Source of the DNA: Sulfolobus acidocaldarius SUSAZ
GTDB taxonomy: Archaea > Thermoproteota > Thermoprotei_A > Sulfolobales > Sulfolobaceae
DNA: 64,000 nucleotides
Direction of reading: 5' to 3'
Assembly (NCBI GenBank): GCA_000508305.1
Contig: CP006977.1
Location: 124,001-188,000, forward strand
The first letter of the stretch is position 1; the number at the start of each line of letters is the position of its first letter. This document shows, one piece after another, positions 18,235 to 29,005 of this stretch. The notes under the pieces are model-generated. The model had not been told where the DNA came from. It worked only from the letters and a program-made list of their open reading frames with translations, and ran no database searches. A program made the translations under genes and the position numbers.

Positions 18235-18873
18235 TTAGCCTTTAGGTGTTATTATGAGTGTTATGTATTGTACTTGATAGCTATACACGTCATAGACAGG
18301 GAGTAGAATAATAGTTACGGGCTTTACGTTAAGTATTTTAAGAGTTACATTGTAGATTTGCATGTCTCCCTTCATGCCTAAATAATGGTCGTTAACGACT
18401 TCGACCCATCCTGTCATATTATATGTATATATCAATGTATTATTGTTGGAGCACTGGCAGTATAAGTAAAAATAAGCTACAGAGTCAGGGTGTGCAACTA
18501 TAATATTAGGATAAGTGTAGAAAAGTAAACTAGAATTTAATGGGCTCATATTATTCGTTTCATATTCCTCGGTGAGCCCAAGATATAGGCTAGAGTTCAG
18601 TTTTTGTAAAATACTAGTATTTGCAATTAGACCTAGCAAACTCAGTGTGTTATTAGTGTTAATTTTAGTGTCATTTAATTGAATTATATAAGGTCTGACC
18701 ACATTAGGCTTCTCTGCAGTTTGTGTTATATTTTGGCTTCTAATTGTGGTTGTATAGTAATTTGTTGCAGTCTGCAGCTTAAATTCTGATGGTGTAGTTA
18801 TGTATATAACTAGAGCTGCAATTGATATCGAAAGTATTATACCTATAGCTGCTGCAATAACTGATACATTCAC
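18235..18873 (-). CDS. Secreted or membrane-anchored protein of unknown function
   Basis: A 212-residue protein with one N-terminal membrane helix (about 5-26) and a long external domain rich in Asn/Thr with several N-x-S/T sequons. A single pair of nearby cysteines (YCQCSN) could form a disulfide. No family recognised. The GTG start is supported by a TATA-like ATTTAAAGTATT centred about 27 nt upstream. It converges on the ALDH gene. Confidence 0.65.
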   Translation of the reverse strand: MNVSVIAAAIGIILSISIAALVIYITTPSEFKLQTATNYYTTTIRSQNITQTAEKPNVVRPYIIQLNDTKINTNNTLSLLGLIANTSILQKLNSSLYLGLTEEYETNNMSPLNSSLLFYTYPNIIVAHPDSVAYFYLYCQCSNNNTLIYTYNMTGWVEVVNDHYLGMKGDMQIYNVTLKILNVKPVTIILLPVYDVYSYQVQYITLIITPKG

Positions 18874-19004
18874 GAGTCTTCATATATTGAAATACTTTAA
18901 ATATCTAATCCAAACTTTTCCGTATCTAATTCTAAACTCAAGAATGTTAATAATTGATTTTACATGAAAGTTCGAAAAAATAATAAATCAAATAAAATTT
19001 GATT

Positions 19005-19430
19005 TTAGGTGCCTATTTTCCTGACATATTCCTTATACATACATCTATCCTGAATAACCACCAAACCTGCTTTCCTAGCCCTCTCAGCTGCTTCATCGTG
19101 TCTGATCCCTTCTTGTAACCATATTACCTTAACATCCCCTTTCCTCTTTACTCTCTCTAGTACTTCATCAACTATTTTCGGAACCTCACTTGAAGGTCTA
19201 AACACTTCGACGACTTCTATTTGCTCTGGTACATCAAGAATTGATTTGTAGCTTTTTCTTCCAAGTATCTCATTAACAGTAGGGTTTATTGGAATTACGT
19301 TGTATCCTTTGTTTATTAAGAATCTGGGAACTTCATGAGCGGGCTTAGATGGATCCTTGGAAAATCCTATAGTTGCAATATTTTTATATTTCCTTAATAC
19401 TTCTTCTATTACTTTCTCCTCGTCTACCAT
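19005..19430 (-). CDS. CoA-binding domain protein (YccU-like)
   Basis: A 141-residue Rossmann-like CoA-binding domain of the kind found in succinyl-CoA synthetase alpha subunits and in stand-alone YccU-type proteins. The marks are ATIGFSKDPSKPAHEVPRFL near residue 17, YNVIPINPT, and WLQEGIRHDEA followed by GLVVIQDRCM near the C-terminus. The role of the stand-alone proteins is not established. A single gene. Confidence 0.85.
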   Translation of the reverse strand: MVDEEKVIEEVLRKYKNIATIGFSKDPSKPAHEVPRFLINKGYNVIPINPTVNEILGRKSYKSILDVPEQIEVVEVFRPSSEVPKIVDEVLERVKRKGDVKVIWLQEGIRHDEAAERARKAGLVVIQDRCMYKEYVRKIGT

Positions 19431-19583
19431 AGCTTATTATTAATTTCTGAGTTAAAAATAATTTTGGTGAAGTAACGGTTCCTCTTATTATAAAATTAAA
19501 GTAAAAGTAGATAGATGATTTTAAAATGGTAAAATTTAAAAAGATTGAGATTTAAGTAAATTCTTAAGAGGGGAATAAAAATA

Positions 19584-19766
19584 ATGGATAAACTTGTTAA
19601 AGCATCGGTATCTATAATAGTGGTATTACTAGGTGTATTTGTTTTCGTAAGCGGATTATTAGGTATTATAAGGATCGCATCACCAGAGTTTCCCCCTTAT
19701 TTAGGAATGTTGCTAATGACAGTCGGGTCTATTAGTACCGCCTGTATACTTACGGAAAGGAAATGA
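19584..19766 (+). CDS. Small two-helix membrane protein
   Basis: A 60-residue protein with two predicted membrane helices (about 8-30 and 39-56) joined by a short loop with PEFPPY. It has an ATG start preceded by a purine-rich GAGGGGAATA about 10 nt upstream. No family recognised. The open frame is short, but its hydrophobicity pattern and start context look genuine. Confidence 0.5.
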   Translation: MDKLVKASVSIIVVLLGVFVFVSGLLGIIRIASPEFPPYLGMLLMTVGSISTACILTERK

Positions 19767-19986
19767 GTTTTGATTTCTAACAAGGTTTGCTTTTAGTCCT
19801 TTCAATATTTGACCACCTTAAGCCTATTTATGACGTTGTTTTAGTTTAATTAATCTTTTATTGAGTAGGGGGATGTAACTAAAGTTCTGGCTTACTCTTT
19901 TTCTTTAATTTAAGTTGTCATAAAAAGAATCTTAAAATCTCTATATATTCACAAGGTAAGAACACAAGAGATAATATATTGGGTAC

Positions 19987-20080
<94 letters not shown>

Positions 20081-20109
20081 AATTACCAGAATTCATTTCC
20101 TAGATATGA

Positions 20110-20120
20110 TTAAAATATTT
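20110..20120 (-). promoter_or_regulatory. TATA-like box of tRNA-Arg
   Basis: AAATATTTTAA on the minus strand is centred about 35 nt before the tRNA 5' end at 20080. It lies in the 51-bp gap between the TFS gene stop and the tRNA, so the tRNA has its own likely promoter. Confidence 0.45.
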
Positions 20121-20131
20121 TTCTCTCCTTA

Positions 20132-20467
20132 CTATTCATATTCACGCCATACCTTACCGCACTTAGTACATTTATAAAATCTCGTAGCTGGTTCATCAGC
20201 ACTCCTGGTTTGTAGTATCCAAAAGTATGCTTCATCATTTCCGCAAGAAGGACAGGATATTCCTCTAGTTAATTGTACTCCAGTTTTTGGCATATCACTT
20301 TCTAACACAAGTGTCTTTTCCTTTGCAGAATGTTTAATTACAGTTGTGATCTTGGCTTCTTTCTGATTCTCCGTGTCTATGTATCCACATTTTGAGCATT
20401 TATATACGGTTTTACCATTCTCTCTCCTAGGCATCATCATAGACCCACATTTTGGACAGAACTTCAT
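20132..20467 (-). CDS. Transcription elongation/cleavage factor TFS
   Basis: A 111-residue two-zinc-ribbon protein homologous to the RPB9/TFIIS family. The N-terminal ribbon has CPKC and CSKC, and the C-terminal ribbon has CPSC and CTKC. The conserved acidic hairpin tip RSADEP carries the Asp-Glu pair that stimulates transcript cleavage by backtracked RNA polymerase. It is the last gene of the information-processing operon, 26 nt after the small unknown gene. Confidence 0.93.
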   Translation of the reverse strand: MKFCPKCGSMMMPRRENGKTVYKCSKCGYIDTENQKEAKITTVIKHSAKEKTLVLESDMPKTGVQLTRGISCPSCGNDEAYFWILQTRSADEPATRFYKCTKCGKVWREYE

Positions 20468-20493
20468 GACGTCTCACCGGGCATAATAATAGT

Positions 20494-20742
20494 TTAAGTG
20501 CTAACGAGTTTATTTACTTTTCTTTTTATAGCTTTAACTATCGTTATGCATGTATCTTTTTCCTCTCCACTATCTACAAAGATCTTTACTTCATCTCGCA
20601 CTGAGGATTTTTCAAAGCTTTCTTTAAGCTTATTCTCGTCTTCTTCAAATATTATTTTTTCAAGTATCTTTCCTCTAAATATGCATAAAGCGTAGAGATC
20701 ATCCTGATTAACGATAACTGCTCTCCTTGTTTCTTTCTTCAA
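20494..20742 (-). CDS. Small conserved-looking protein between rpoL and TFS genes
   Basis: An 82-residue charged protein that I do not recognise. It has a beta-alpha pattern and a C-terminal basic helix (KAIKRKVNKL). The TTG start overlaps the TGA stop of rpoL (TTGA). That overlap and its place between two RNA polymerase-related genes suggest a transcription- or RNA-linked role, but this is inference from context only. Confidence 0.65.
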   Translation of the reverse strand: MKKETRRAVIVNQDDLYALCIFRGKILEKIIFEEDENKLKESFEKSSVRDEVKIFVDSGEEKDTCITIVKAIKRKVNKLVST

Positions 20743-21011
20743 ATCTTTTTCACTTCATCTATGAATAGATTTGAGTAGTTTTCAGCCAGCTCTATTGCTT
20801 TAATTAATGCCTCCCTTGCTGATATGCTTCCATCGGTCAAGATCTTAATCGTTATGCTAGTTATAAGTGGATGAGGCAAGGAATAGGCAGCAAATTTCAC
20901 TCCTGGCACTTTCAAAAGCATTCCCTTAAGTAAGTTGCCTAATGTATGTTCCTCTCCGTCTATTTGTAATTCTAAATAATTTTGTTCTTCTTTTATTACT
21001 TTAATTTCCAC
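20739..21011 (-). CDS. rpoL: RNA polymerase subunit Rpo11 (RpoL)
   Basis: A 90-residue homologue of eukaryotic RPB11 and of the bacterial alpha N-terminal assembly domain. The signature DGEEHTLGNLLKGMLLKVPGVKFAAYSLPHPL is intact. It dimerises with subunit D at the start of polymerase assembly. The gene overlaps csl4 by 11 nt upstream and the small unknown gene by 4 nt downstream. Confidence 0.95.
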   Translation of the reverse strand: MEIKVIKEEQNYLELQIDGEEHTLGNLLKGMLLKVPGVKFAAYSLPHPLITSITIKILTDGSISAREALIKAIELAENYSNLFIDEVKKI

Positions 21012-21567
21012 CTTTCTTCACCGTAAATGCTAGTTTTCTTGTCTCAATATTTCCACAGTCTGGGCATTTTAAATGTTCTTCGTCTTGCCTTTGTAAGGGA
21101 CTTCCACAGATGGAGCACTTAGCAGAGATCACTCCTAAGTCTCTCTGTTTGATCGTTAAAGGAACTGGAATAATGTAGTTTATTGGTTTAGCTCTTATGA
21201 TATCACCAACTCTCATAGCATCTGAAATAGTGTTAAGATACTTGCTTGATATTTGTGAGATGTGTATGTAACCGCTTAGAGTAGTTACTAATGACTTATC
21301 CTCTAAACTCTGAATGTTAATTATAGCTGAATCCTCTTTAATTCCTACCACTATTCCAAGAACATATTTACTTTTCTTTAATGATAGAATACCCGGTTTC
21401 TTGAATCCAATGGAGTTAACTTTCCTGTTTATCATATCATAGAAAGCTTTACCTACAACGCTTGAGTAAACGGTACCATTAAATTCGTAAGTTCCCTCAC
21501 CTGTTGTGAATTCCTCAATTACACTCAATTCCTCTCCTGGCAAAAGCAATTCTCCTTGATTCTTCAA
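21001..21567 (-). CDS. csl4: Exosome cap subunit Csl4
   Basis: A 188-residue exosome RNA-binding cap protein. It has an N-terminal domain (LLPGEELSVIEEFTTGEGTY), a central S1 domain (about 60-145, with GYIHISQIS) and a C-terminal zinc ribbon with CSIC and CPDC. Csl4 recruits RNA substrates and DnaG to the archaeal exosome. The TTG start lies 6 nt after the Dph2 gene, and the gene overlaps rpoL. Confidence 0.93.
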   Translation of the reverse strand: MKNQGELLLPGEELSVIEEFTTGEGTYEFNGTVYSSVVGKAFYDMINRKVNSIGFKKPGILSLKKSKYVLGIVVGIKEDSAIINIQSLEDKSLVTTLSGYIHISQISSKYLNTISDAMRVGDIIRAKPINYIIPVPLTIKQRDLGVISAKCSICGSPLQRQDEEHLKCPDCGNIETRKLAFTVKKGGN

Positions 21568-21573
21568 GCTTCT

Positions 21574-22574
21574 TCACCACGGAAATATATACTCATCCAA
21601 CTTACTAAAAATTATCATTTTTGCTTCTCCTGGTGTGAGAACGGGCTTTTCATATTCAAAAAGATCATCTATAGGCAGTCTAGGGCAAGAGGTAACTATG
21701 AAACTATCTATCTCAGGGTTATCTATATTTCTGAGGGCATCAATACTAAGACTTCTATTAGTTATTACGAAAACCTTATACCCCTTTTCCTCCAGCTTCT
21801 TCTGAATATATTTCACCATTAAAGGTCTGTTTTGTCCCGTCTTAACTCCCTGAATTATAGCCCAGTTTCTCGAGTCTAAGGCTTTCATTATTTTTCCGTA
21901 TCTGATCTTGAGAATCTTATAAATTTCATTTGTGAGATCTTCATTTTTACCTGTATAAGGATCTAATTTGACTATTGGTTTCCTTGTCGTTAGACCTACA
22001 CCTAAGGCATGAAACAATCCTCCTGAAACGTTTACATAAACATCTGCGCTCGAGTTCACTACTGCCTTATAATCGCAACCTAGTATCTGCCCATCGTGCA
22101 TGAATGGAGAAGAGGGCTTACCTATAATAACGTTAAACTGTGACTGCATTCTCTCCTTAATTTTTGGAAGTAGGTGAGAATGTTGGATTGTAGACGATAA
22201 CGAAACCGTTCTTGGATTATACTTCTCATTAATGTATTGAATAAGTTTCTCTATTTGCTCTTCCTCTACATTTAACTTACTTCTCAATTCAATGAATAAT
22301 GTTGGAAATTTAGGGTAATACCAAGTATAAGGAGTATGTCCAAAATGTACAATTAAGTCTACTCCTAGTGTTCTAGCCTCATCTTCTGCGACATCGCAAG
22401 CTCCCCAGCTAGCATCTGAGGAGATTATGAACTCTATATCCTTTGCTGTTTCTCTTAATTTTTCCAGAAGACCTATAGAAAAAGGTTTTATACCTTCAGG
22501 GAATTGAAGTAGAACTTTCTTAGCACTTCTTTTACGTATTTCTTCAATTATCTTATCTACTTCAAAATCATAAC

Positions 22575-22578
<4 letters not shown>
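21574..22578 (-). CDS. dph2: Diphthamide biosynthesis radical enzyme Dph2
   Basis: A 334-residue enzyme that transfers the 3-amino-3-carboxypropyl group from S-adenosylmethionine to the diphthamide histidine of elongation factor 2. Three cysteines expected to bind the unusual [4Fe-4S] cluster are visible in [10 protein letters not shown] (near 59), LGCDYKAV (near 165) and SCPRLPIDD (near 285). [10 protein letters not shown] opens the first domain. The GTG start overlaps the rpl10e stop by 4 nt. Confidence 0.93.
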
Positions 22579-23105
<527 letters not shown>

Positions 23106-23124
23106 ATGTAGATGTATATCACAA

Positions 23125-23135
23125 AGTTTAAAATC
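23125..23135 (-). promoter_or_regulatory. Internal TATA-like box for rpl10e
   Basis: The minus-strand GATTTTAAACT is centred about 25 nt before the rpl10e ATG at 23105 and overlaps the boundary of the pcc1 stop. It would give an extra, leaderless promoter for the ribosomal and downstream genes. Confidence 0.5.
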
Positions 23136-23396
23136 TTAACTACTACTCTTTCCTACCTCTTTTAATGTCTTCTCAATTGCATTAATGTGTTGTAGAATCT
23201 CGTCAACGGTATTTCTTAGGGTCAAAACATCCTTAGGATCCTTTATAGGCATTTCAACTTCTACTATTAAACTCTCCTTGTCAGACTGAAGATTTATTTG
23301 CATATCTCTGGGTAAATTTACGTTATCCACCTCTAAGCTTTTCATAATAATTCTACTAGCTTCAGTTGAAATCTTAACTGAAATCTTTATTTTCAA
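23136..23396 (-). CDS. KEOPS complex subunit Pcc1-like
   Basis: An 86-residue protein of the Pcc1 size and beta-alpha-beta pattern: a first strand KIKISVKIS, a middle strand with LIVEVEMPIKDP and a C-terminal helix with LRNTVDEILQHINAIEKTL. Pcc1 is the dimerising subunit of the KEOPS complex that makes t6A in tRNA. The TTG start overlaps the upstream gene by 23 nt, within an operon of translation and transcription genes. Confidence 0.75.
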   Translation of the reverse strand: MKIKISVKISTEASRIIMKSLEVDNVNLPRDMQINLQSDKESLIVEVEMPIKDPKDVLTLRNTVDEILQHINAIEKTLKEVGKSSS

Positions 23397-24411
23397 CTTT
23401 TATCAATCCCTCTTTTGAGGAATAAGGCATAAAATATCTACTTGTATACATTATTTCTCCATTCTTTATTATGACTGGTTTGTCTCTCTTAACTTTACCT
23501 TGCTGAGAGTAGACAATATACGCAAGTAACGGTGACTTCAAATCAGTACTTATAAGGTAATACTTATTAAAGTCCACTATACTATCAATCCTATATCCTC
23601 TTGCCATCTCGTCTCTGAATCTTGTAATTAAGGTCTCACTGTAACTAGGTGTCATAACTACCTGAAAAAGCTCTCCTGCACCTTTCAGATCAAGGAAATA
23701 CATAGCAGAAAAGGCTAGCTCTAGTGAATCGTAATCCATGTACAAAATCCTGTCCGTAATTAAGTCGTTTCTAGAAAATTTCGGATTTACTTTAATTACA
23801 CTGCTAGTTATTTTGTAAAGTAATGTGTTTAACTTTGTCTCATTGATTTCCTCTAGTCTCTCGGTTTCACTAATTCCTATCTCCTTTAAGGCTTTTATTG
23901 TGCCTTCCCTGTTTCCACTCATTCCTGGTATATAGGGATCAAAGGATATGGTAAGGGAGAAGAATAGAGGCAAGTTTTTATAGTTGGGAATCTTAAGGTT
24001 CTTCTCTACTGAAACTCCTAAGTTTTTCATATCTTCGATCACACTTTTCTCCACATTAGTAAGTTCCCGTCTTTCAATTATTAACGACGACACAATACCT
24101 ATAATCATTGGAAGTAAGTCCTCAGAGGATAAGGGGAATATAGATGAAAAGGATGTACTCCCTAGGAAGTACGTTTTATCTTTAAATTTTATTAATCTGT
24201 CTCCGTTTGAGTTTTGTTCTAACTTTACTGGACACTCTGAGCTCAAGGTTAACATGAAACTGGAATCAGTGTATTTTCCTAAGAGAAATGATGCTATTAG
24301 AGAATCAATTGTGTAAGACGATTTCATACATAAAGGTTTGGAAGAGGACACTATCTCGCTAACTAGGTTTCTGAGCTCCTCTTTTGAAGGCTCGTTTAAG
24401 AAACTTTCCAA
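23374..24411 (-). CDS. Probable Cdc45/RecJ-like replication protein (degenerate DHH)
   Basis: A 345-residue protein. The N-terminal 130 residues resemble a DHH phosphoesterase fold without its metal-binding Asp/His residues: the place of the first DHH motif reads SYTIDSLIASF. The C-terminal half has the Gly-rich FRDEMARGYRIDSIVDF segment. In Sulfolobales the inactive RecJ homologue is Cdc45, which acts with MCM and GINS in the CMG helicase. I recall its gene lying near transketolase and shikimate genes in S. solfataricus, which fits this position. The family call is an inference. It overlaps genes at both ends. Confidence 0.55.
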   Translation of the reverse strand: MESFLNEPSKEELRNLVSEIVSSSKPLCMKSSYTIDSLIASFLLGKYTDSSFMLTLSSECPVKLEQNSNGDRLIKFKDKTYFLGSTSFSSIFPLSSEDLLPMIIGIVSSLIIERRELTNVEKSVIEDMKNLGVSVEKNLKIPNYKNLPLFFSLTISFDPYIPGMSGNREGTIKALKEIGISETERLEEINETKLNTLLYKITSSVIKVNPKFSRNDLITDRILYMDYDSLELAFSAMYFLDLKGAGELFQVVMTPSYSETLITRFRDEMARGYRIDSIVDFNKYYLISTDLKSPLLAYIVYSQQGKVKRDKPVIIKNGEIMYTSRYFMPYSSKEGLIKVENKDFS

Positions 24412-25346
24412 ACTTCCTTCACCTTCTCTCTTAATTCCGAGAATTTTATATCATTTACAAAAATTAGCCCTAACGAATAAGCTATTAGTTCGAGTATTCT
24501 TACAATTAAGACTAGACTAGGTGGGATAATTGCGGTAAGGGCTAATTCTGCAGCTCCTGCTGCAGAGGGAATAGGTACTAATAAGGATACTTGATAAGTA
24601 ATGTTTATTATTACAGATTTAAGATAAGAATTAGATATAAGGTAAAATGGTAAGGACTGTAATATGTACCCTATGACGGTCAAAGCAGAATAAAGGGATG
24701 ACATCTTTACGTCTGAAAGTCTGTCTTTTATAAGCCCCTTACTATCTAAATAAGCTCTTTCTAAGGGCTTAATGTACTTAAATGTGAATATTTTTTGCTC
24801 TAACTTATTCAACGTTTCGTGGGAGGTTCCATAAACGTAACCAAAGCCTGCTATCCACATTCCTATGTTAAATAAAGCGACGAAAATGAATATAATTAAT
24901 ATGGGAGAAAATCTAAGCCAAAATAATATTAGGAATATAACTGAAACCACTGTAACGTCAAAGAAGGACTCTATTAGTGAGAGCGAGAATGCCTTATCTA
25001 AAGTAATCCCCTTTTTCGTGTATAATATAGCTCTAGCTAAATCAGGTCCTGCAGCTCCAGGAATAATGAGGCTTATTCCATTACCGAATAATCTAGCTTT
25101 AAGGGAAGTGAGGAAGTTTACATTAGAAATCAGTGAATCTCTATATGCAAATATAAGGCATTGTGTTATATAAGAAAGGAAGAAAAGTCCAACAAAAATA
25201 GGATCCATAGACAGAAATACGTTGATCAGATCAATTTTGAATATAAGGGCATACCCAATGATCACTGCAATAGGCAGAACCGCTACTATTACTAATTTTC
25301 TTTCCACAACTAGATTATCTATTAGACTTTTTAAAGCATTTTCCAC
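24396..25346 (-). CDS. Polytopic membrane protein, UPF0104 / lysyl-PG synthase flippase-like
   Basis: A 316-residue integral membrane protein with about seven or eight helices. The GNGISLIIPGAAGPDLARAILYTKKG segment and the PIPSAAGAAELALTA segment are the two conserved loops of the UPF0104 / lysylphosphatidylglycerol-synthase membrane-domain family (also found in AglD-type proteins). Members move or modify lipid-linked substrates, but the substrate here is unknown. The gene overlaps the ThiF-like gene by 32 nt and the Cdc45-like gene by 16 nt. Confidence 0.8.
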   Translation of the reverse strand: MENALKSLIDNLVVERKLVIVAVLPIAVIIGYALIFKIDLINVFLSMDPIFVGLFFLSYITQCLIFAYRDSLISNVNFLTSLKARLFGNGISLIIPGAAGPDLARAILYTKKGITLDKAFSLSLIESFFDVTVVSVIFLILFWLRFSPILIIFIFVALFNIGMWIAGFGYVYGTSHETLNKLEQKIFTFKYIKPLERAYLDSKGLIKDRLSDVKMSSLYSALTVIGYILQSLPFYLISNSYLKSVIINITYQVSLLVPIPSAAGAAELALTAIIPPSLVLIVRILELIAYSLGLIFVNDIKFSELREKVKEVWKVS

Positions 25347-26187
25347 TGGGATAACAAATTACTAGATTTCCATTTCCTTCGTCTCTAACTAGAAATTCAT
25401 GACTTTCTATGTCTAGTCTATTCAATCCGCATGAAGGTTCTCTCATTCTTCCGTCTAGAAAGTCAAACCTTTCAAATGAACATGTAGGACATTTATCGTT
25501 CTTACTCATTTTCACCTTATCTATCCTAAGTTCTCTGGTGTCCAAATAGTACAAAGAGTTTAAATCGGCTTGGTCTCTCAGGTGATTTAACATTAACTGA
25601 ACCTGAAGTGAAGCAGTTATGGAAATTACAGTATCAAGTGTTCCTATAGTCTCACATGCATTTATTTCATTTTCATGTTCGTCATAGTTCATAAAACATC
25701 TTAGACAGGGTCCTTCTTTAGGTACTATCAGCATTACCGAAGAGTACTCTCCCATTACTCCACCGTAAACTAGTGGAGTTCTCAGTTTCACTGCTACATC
25801 ATTTAGCAAGAATCTGTAGTACAAATTATCCAGCGCATCAAATATATAATCACTGTCTTTTAGTATCTCCTCAGCATTACTTGAATCTATTATATCATTA
25901 ACCACCTCAACTTTGATACCTGAGTTAATTTTCCTTATTTTTTCTGCACATACAGTGGCTTTAGGTCTCCCAATATCACTCTCTTCGAATAAATGAGTCC
26001 TGTGAAGGTTAGTTACCTCTACTATATCAGCGTCAATAAGCCTAATTTTTCCTACACCAAGTCTAGCTAACAGCTCGGCTATAGTAGTACCTAAGGCTCC
26101 ACAGCCTACTATCGCCACTTTAAGTTGGCTTATCTTTTCCTGAACTCCAAGTCCTAATACAAGTAATTGTCTAGCATATCTTTCCAT
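25315..26187 (-). CDS. E1-like ThiF/MoeB-family adenylyltransferase
   Basis: A 290-residue E1 superfamily protein that activates the C-terminus of ubiquitin-like or sulfur-carrier proteins (SAMP/Urm1, MoaD, ThiS) by adenylation. MERYARQLLVLG opens the protein. An ATP loop GCGALGTT follows, then LIDADIVEVTNLHRT (the Arg-finger region) and Cys pairs at CLRC and CPTC that would bind zinc. I chose the ATG at 26187, since 38 extra upstream codons would run into the divergent transketolase promoter and the protein then starts at the conserved residue. It heads the minus-strand operon. Confidence 0.85.
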   Translation of the reverse strand: MERYARQLLVLGLGVQEKISQLKVAIVGCGALGTTIAELLARLGVGKIRLIDADIVEVTNLHRTHLFEESDIGRPKATVCAEKIRKINSGIKVEVVNDIIDSSNAEEILKDSDYIFDALDNLYYRFLLNDVAVKLRTPLVYGGVMGEYSSVMLIVPKEGPCLRCFMNYDEHENEINACETIGTLDTVISITASLQVQLMLNHLRDQADLNSLYYLDTRELRIDKVKMSKNDKCPTCSFERFDFLDGRMREPSCGLNRLDIESHEFLVRDEGNGNLVICYPSGKCFKKSNR

Positions 26188-26200
26188 TAACTCAGTCACT

Positions 26201-26229
26201 ATAAAGCTTATAACTGAGTAGTATAAATT
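26201..26229. promoter_or_regulatory. Divergent promoter region between ThiF-like and transketolase genes
   Basis: In the 67-bp gap, AGTATAAATT (26220-26229) is centred about 30 nt before the plus-strand ATG at 26255. On the minus strand TTATAAGCTTTAT (26201-26213) is centred 20-24 nt before the ATG at 26187. Each would give a leaderless or near-leaderless transcript. The left one would drive the information-processing operon and the right one the aromatic operon. Confidence 0.5.
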
Positions 26230-26251
26230 CTGTTGGGGGCTAGATTTTGCG

Positions 26252-27062
<811 letters not shown>

Positions 27063-27070
<8 letters not shown>

Positions 27071-27980
27071 TACATTCGGCAAATTACTAGTCGAAATGGG
27101 AGAGAAGCTAAAGGATATAGTAGTGATAACTGCTGATGTTGGTGACTCAAGCAGAGCGTCCTATTTCAAGGAGAAATTTCCTGATAGGTACTTTAATGTT
27201 GGTATCTCAGAGCAGGACATGATAGACTTTGCAGCAGGTCTTTCAGCAACAGGATTTAAACCAGTTGTTGTGGATTTCGCAATGTTTTTAATGAGAGCAT
27301 GGGAGCAAATTAGGAATGCTGTAGCCAGGATGAACTTGGATGTGAAATTCGTGGTTACACATTCAGGGTATAGTGATAGTGGGGACGGATCAAGTCATCA
27401 GTGTCTTGAGGACATATCATTAATGAGAGTATTACCTAATATGAAGGTAATAATACCTGCAGACCCAGCAGATATAAAGAGAAGTTTTCCCGTGATAATG
27501 GAAGAACTAAGAGGACCGTTATACTATAGAGTAGGAAGAGAGTATTCACCATCAATTACTGATGGTTTAGAATATGATTTCAAATTGGGCAAAGCTTACG
27601 TCCTTAAAGAAGGAGATGATGTTACAATAATGGGTGCAGGTGTGGTTCTCTGGGACGCATTAAGGGCTGCAGAGGAACTTGAAAAGAAGGGAATAAGTGC
27701 GTCGGTGATTAACCTGTTATCAATAAAACCAATCGATGAGCAAACCATAGAATATTATGCCAGAAAAACAGGAAGGATTGTCACCATTGAGGAGCACAGT
27801 ATCTATGGAGGCATAGGCTCTGCAGTGTCTGAGGTGGTGGTTAAGAGATACCCAGTTCCTATGAGGTTTGTTGGGGCTACTGGTTTTGGAAGGAGTGCAA
27901 GGAGTCAGAGAGACTTACTGGACTTTTACGGAATAAATTACAAATCGATAATAAGTTCCGTAATGGAGTTGTTGAAATGA
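27063..27980 (+). CDS. Transketolase, C-terminal subunit
   Basis: A 305-residue subunit with the pyrimidine-binding domain ([24 protein letters not shown], the catalytic Glu) and the C-terminal regulatory or transferase domain. I prefer the ATG at 27063 ([13 protein letters not shown]), which overlaps the upstream gene by 8 nt; an ATG at 27039 would add eight residues and cannot be ruled out. It pairs with the N-terminal subunit to form the active enzyme. Confidence 0.92.
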
Positions 27981-29002
27981 ATGAACTAGAAGAGTTGAGA
28001 AAAGAAATAGAGGAGATAGATAGTCAAATTTTAAGTTTAATCGCAAAAAGGCTTCAGGTTTCTTCTATGATAGGAGAGGTTAAAGGTAGGATGGGTTTTA
28101 ACGTTACGGATGAAAAAAGGGAGGAATATGTTAAGGAATATTGGACTGAGAAGGGTAGAAGACTAGGAATTCCAGAATCCTTAGTCTCATCTGTTCTCAC
28201 TAACCTAGTTTCTTACTCAAAGATGTTTCAAGTTAAAGACTCGAAGAAGAGAAGAGTCACAATAATAGGATATGGTGGAATGGCAAGATCCTTATCATCT
28301 CTCTTTCATCTTTCTGGTCATAATGTGGTAATTACAGGCAGAGATAAGAGAAAGGCTGAGAGACTTGCAAATGAATTTAAGTTTGTCTATATGGAAGAAA
28401 AGAGTGCACTGGACTGGAGTGAATATGTTATACTTTCGATTAGTCCCAGTGGACTGGACTACGCAGAGAGTGTTTTAAGATATGCTAAAGAAAAAGTTGT
28501 GATGGATATTTTTTCTACTAAATCTAATACATTTCGAACACTTCAGACCCTATCTGAACAGTTCTCATTTGAGTATATTTCAACTCATCCTCTTTTTGGT
28601 CCTATTTTATATCCGGTAGGGGAGAGAATAGCTGTGATACCCTCCCAGAAATCCACGAGAACACAAGAGGTTATAGAGTTTTGGAGAAAGTGTGGTTTAG
28701 TACCTGTCTTGACTACTCCAGAGGAACATGACAAAGTTATGGCTATAGTCCAAGTTTTGGCTCATTTCTACATGTTAGGTCTGTTACGAAGCTCAAACAC
28801 GTTAAAGAAGGAGTTGGAAGTTGGTAATAAAATAGATGAATTACAGACTACTAATTTTAGAGAGATAGGTAAGATATTAGATAGAATTAACTCCTTACTC
28901 CCCGTTATTTTGGAAATTCAGAAGGATAATCCTTATGCCCATAAGGTGAGAGATTTAGGTATGAGAGAACTTCAAGATGTTTTGAAAAGTCTAGGTGAGT
29001 GA
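27977..29002 (+). CDS. tyrA: Chorismate mutase / prephenate dehydrogenase fusion
   Basis: A 341-residue bifunctional protein. Residues 1 to about 90 form an AroQ-type helical chorismate mutase ([21 protein letters not shown] start). Residues about 95 to 340 form a TyrA dehydrogenase with the IIGYGGMA nucleotide loop and THPLFGP substrate motif. It converts chorismate through prephenate toward tyrosine. Overlaps the transketolase gene by 4 nt (ATGA). Fusion of the two activities is common in enteric bacteria and known in some archaea. Confidence 0.9.
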   Translation: MNELEELRKEIEEIDSQILSLIAKRLQVSSMIGEVKGRMGFNVTDEKREEYVKEYWTEKGRRLGIPESLVSSVLTNLVSYSKMFQVKDSKKRRVTIIGYGGMARSLSSLFHLSGHNVVITGRDKRKAERLANEFKFVYMEEKSALDWSEYVILSISPSGLDYAESVLRYAKEKVVMDIFSTKSNTFRTLQTLSEQFSFEYISTHPLFGPILYPVGERIAVIPSQKSTRTQEVIEFWRKCGLVPVLTTPEEHDKVMAIVQVLAHFYMLGLLRSSNTLKKELEVGNKIDELQTTNFREIGKILDRINSLLPVILEIQKDNPYAHKVRDLGMRELQDVLKSLGE

Positions 29003-29005
29003 AAC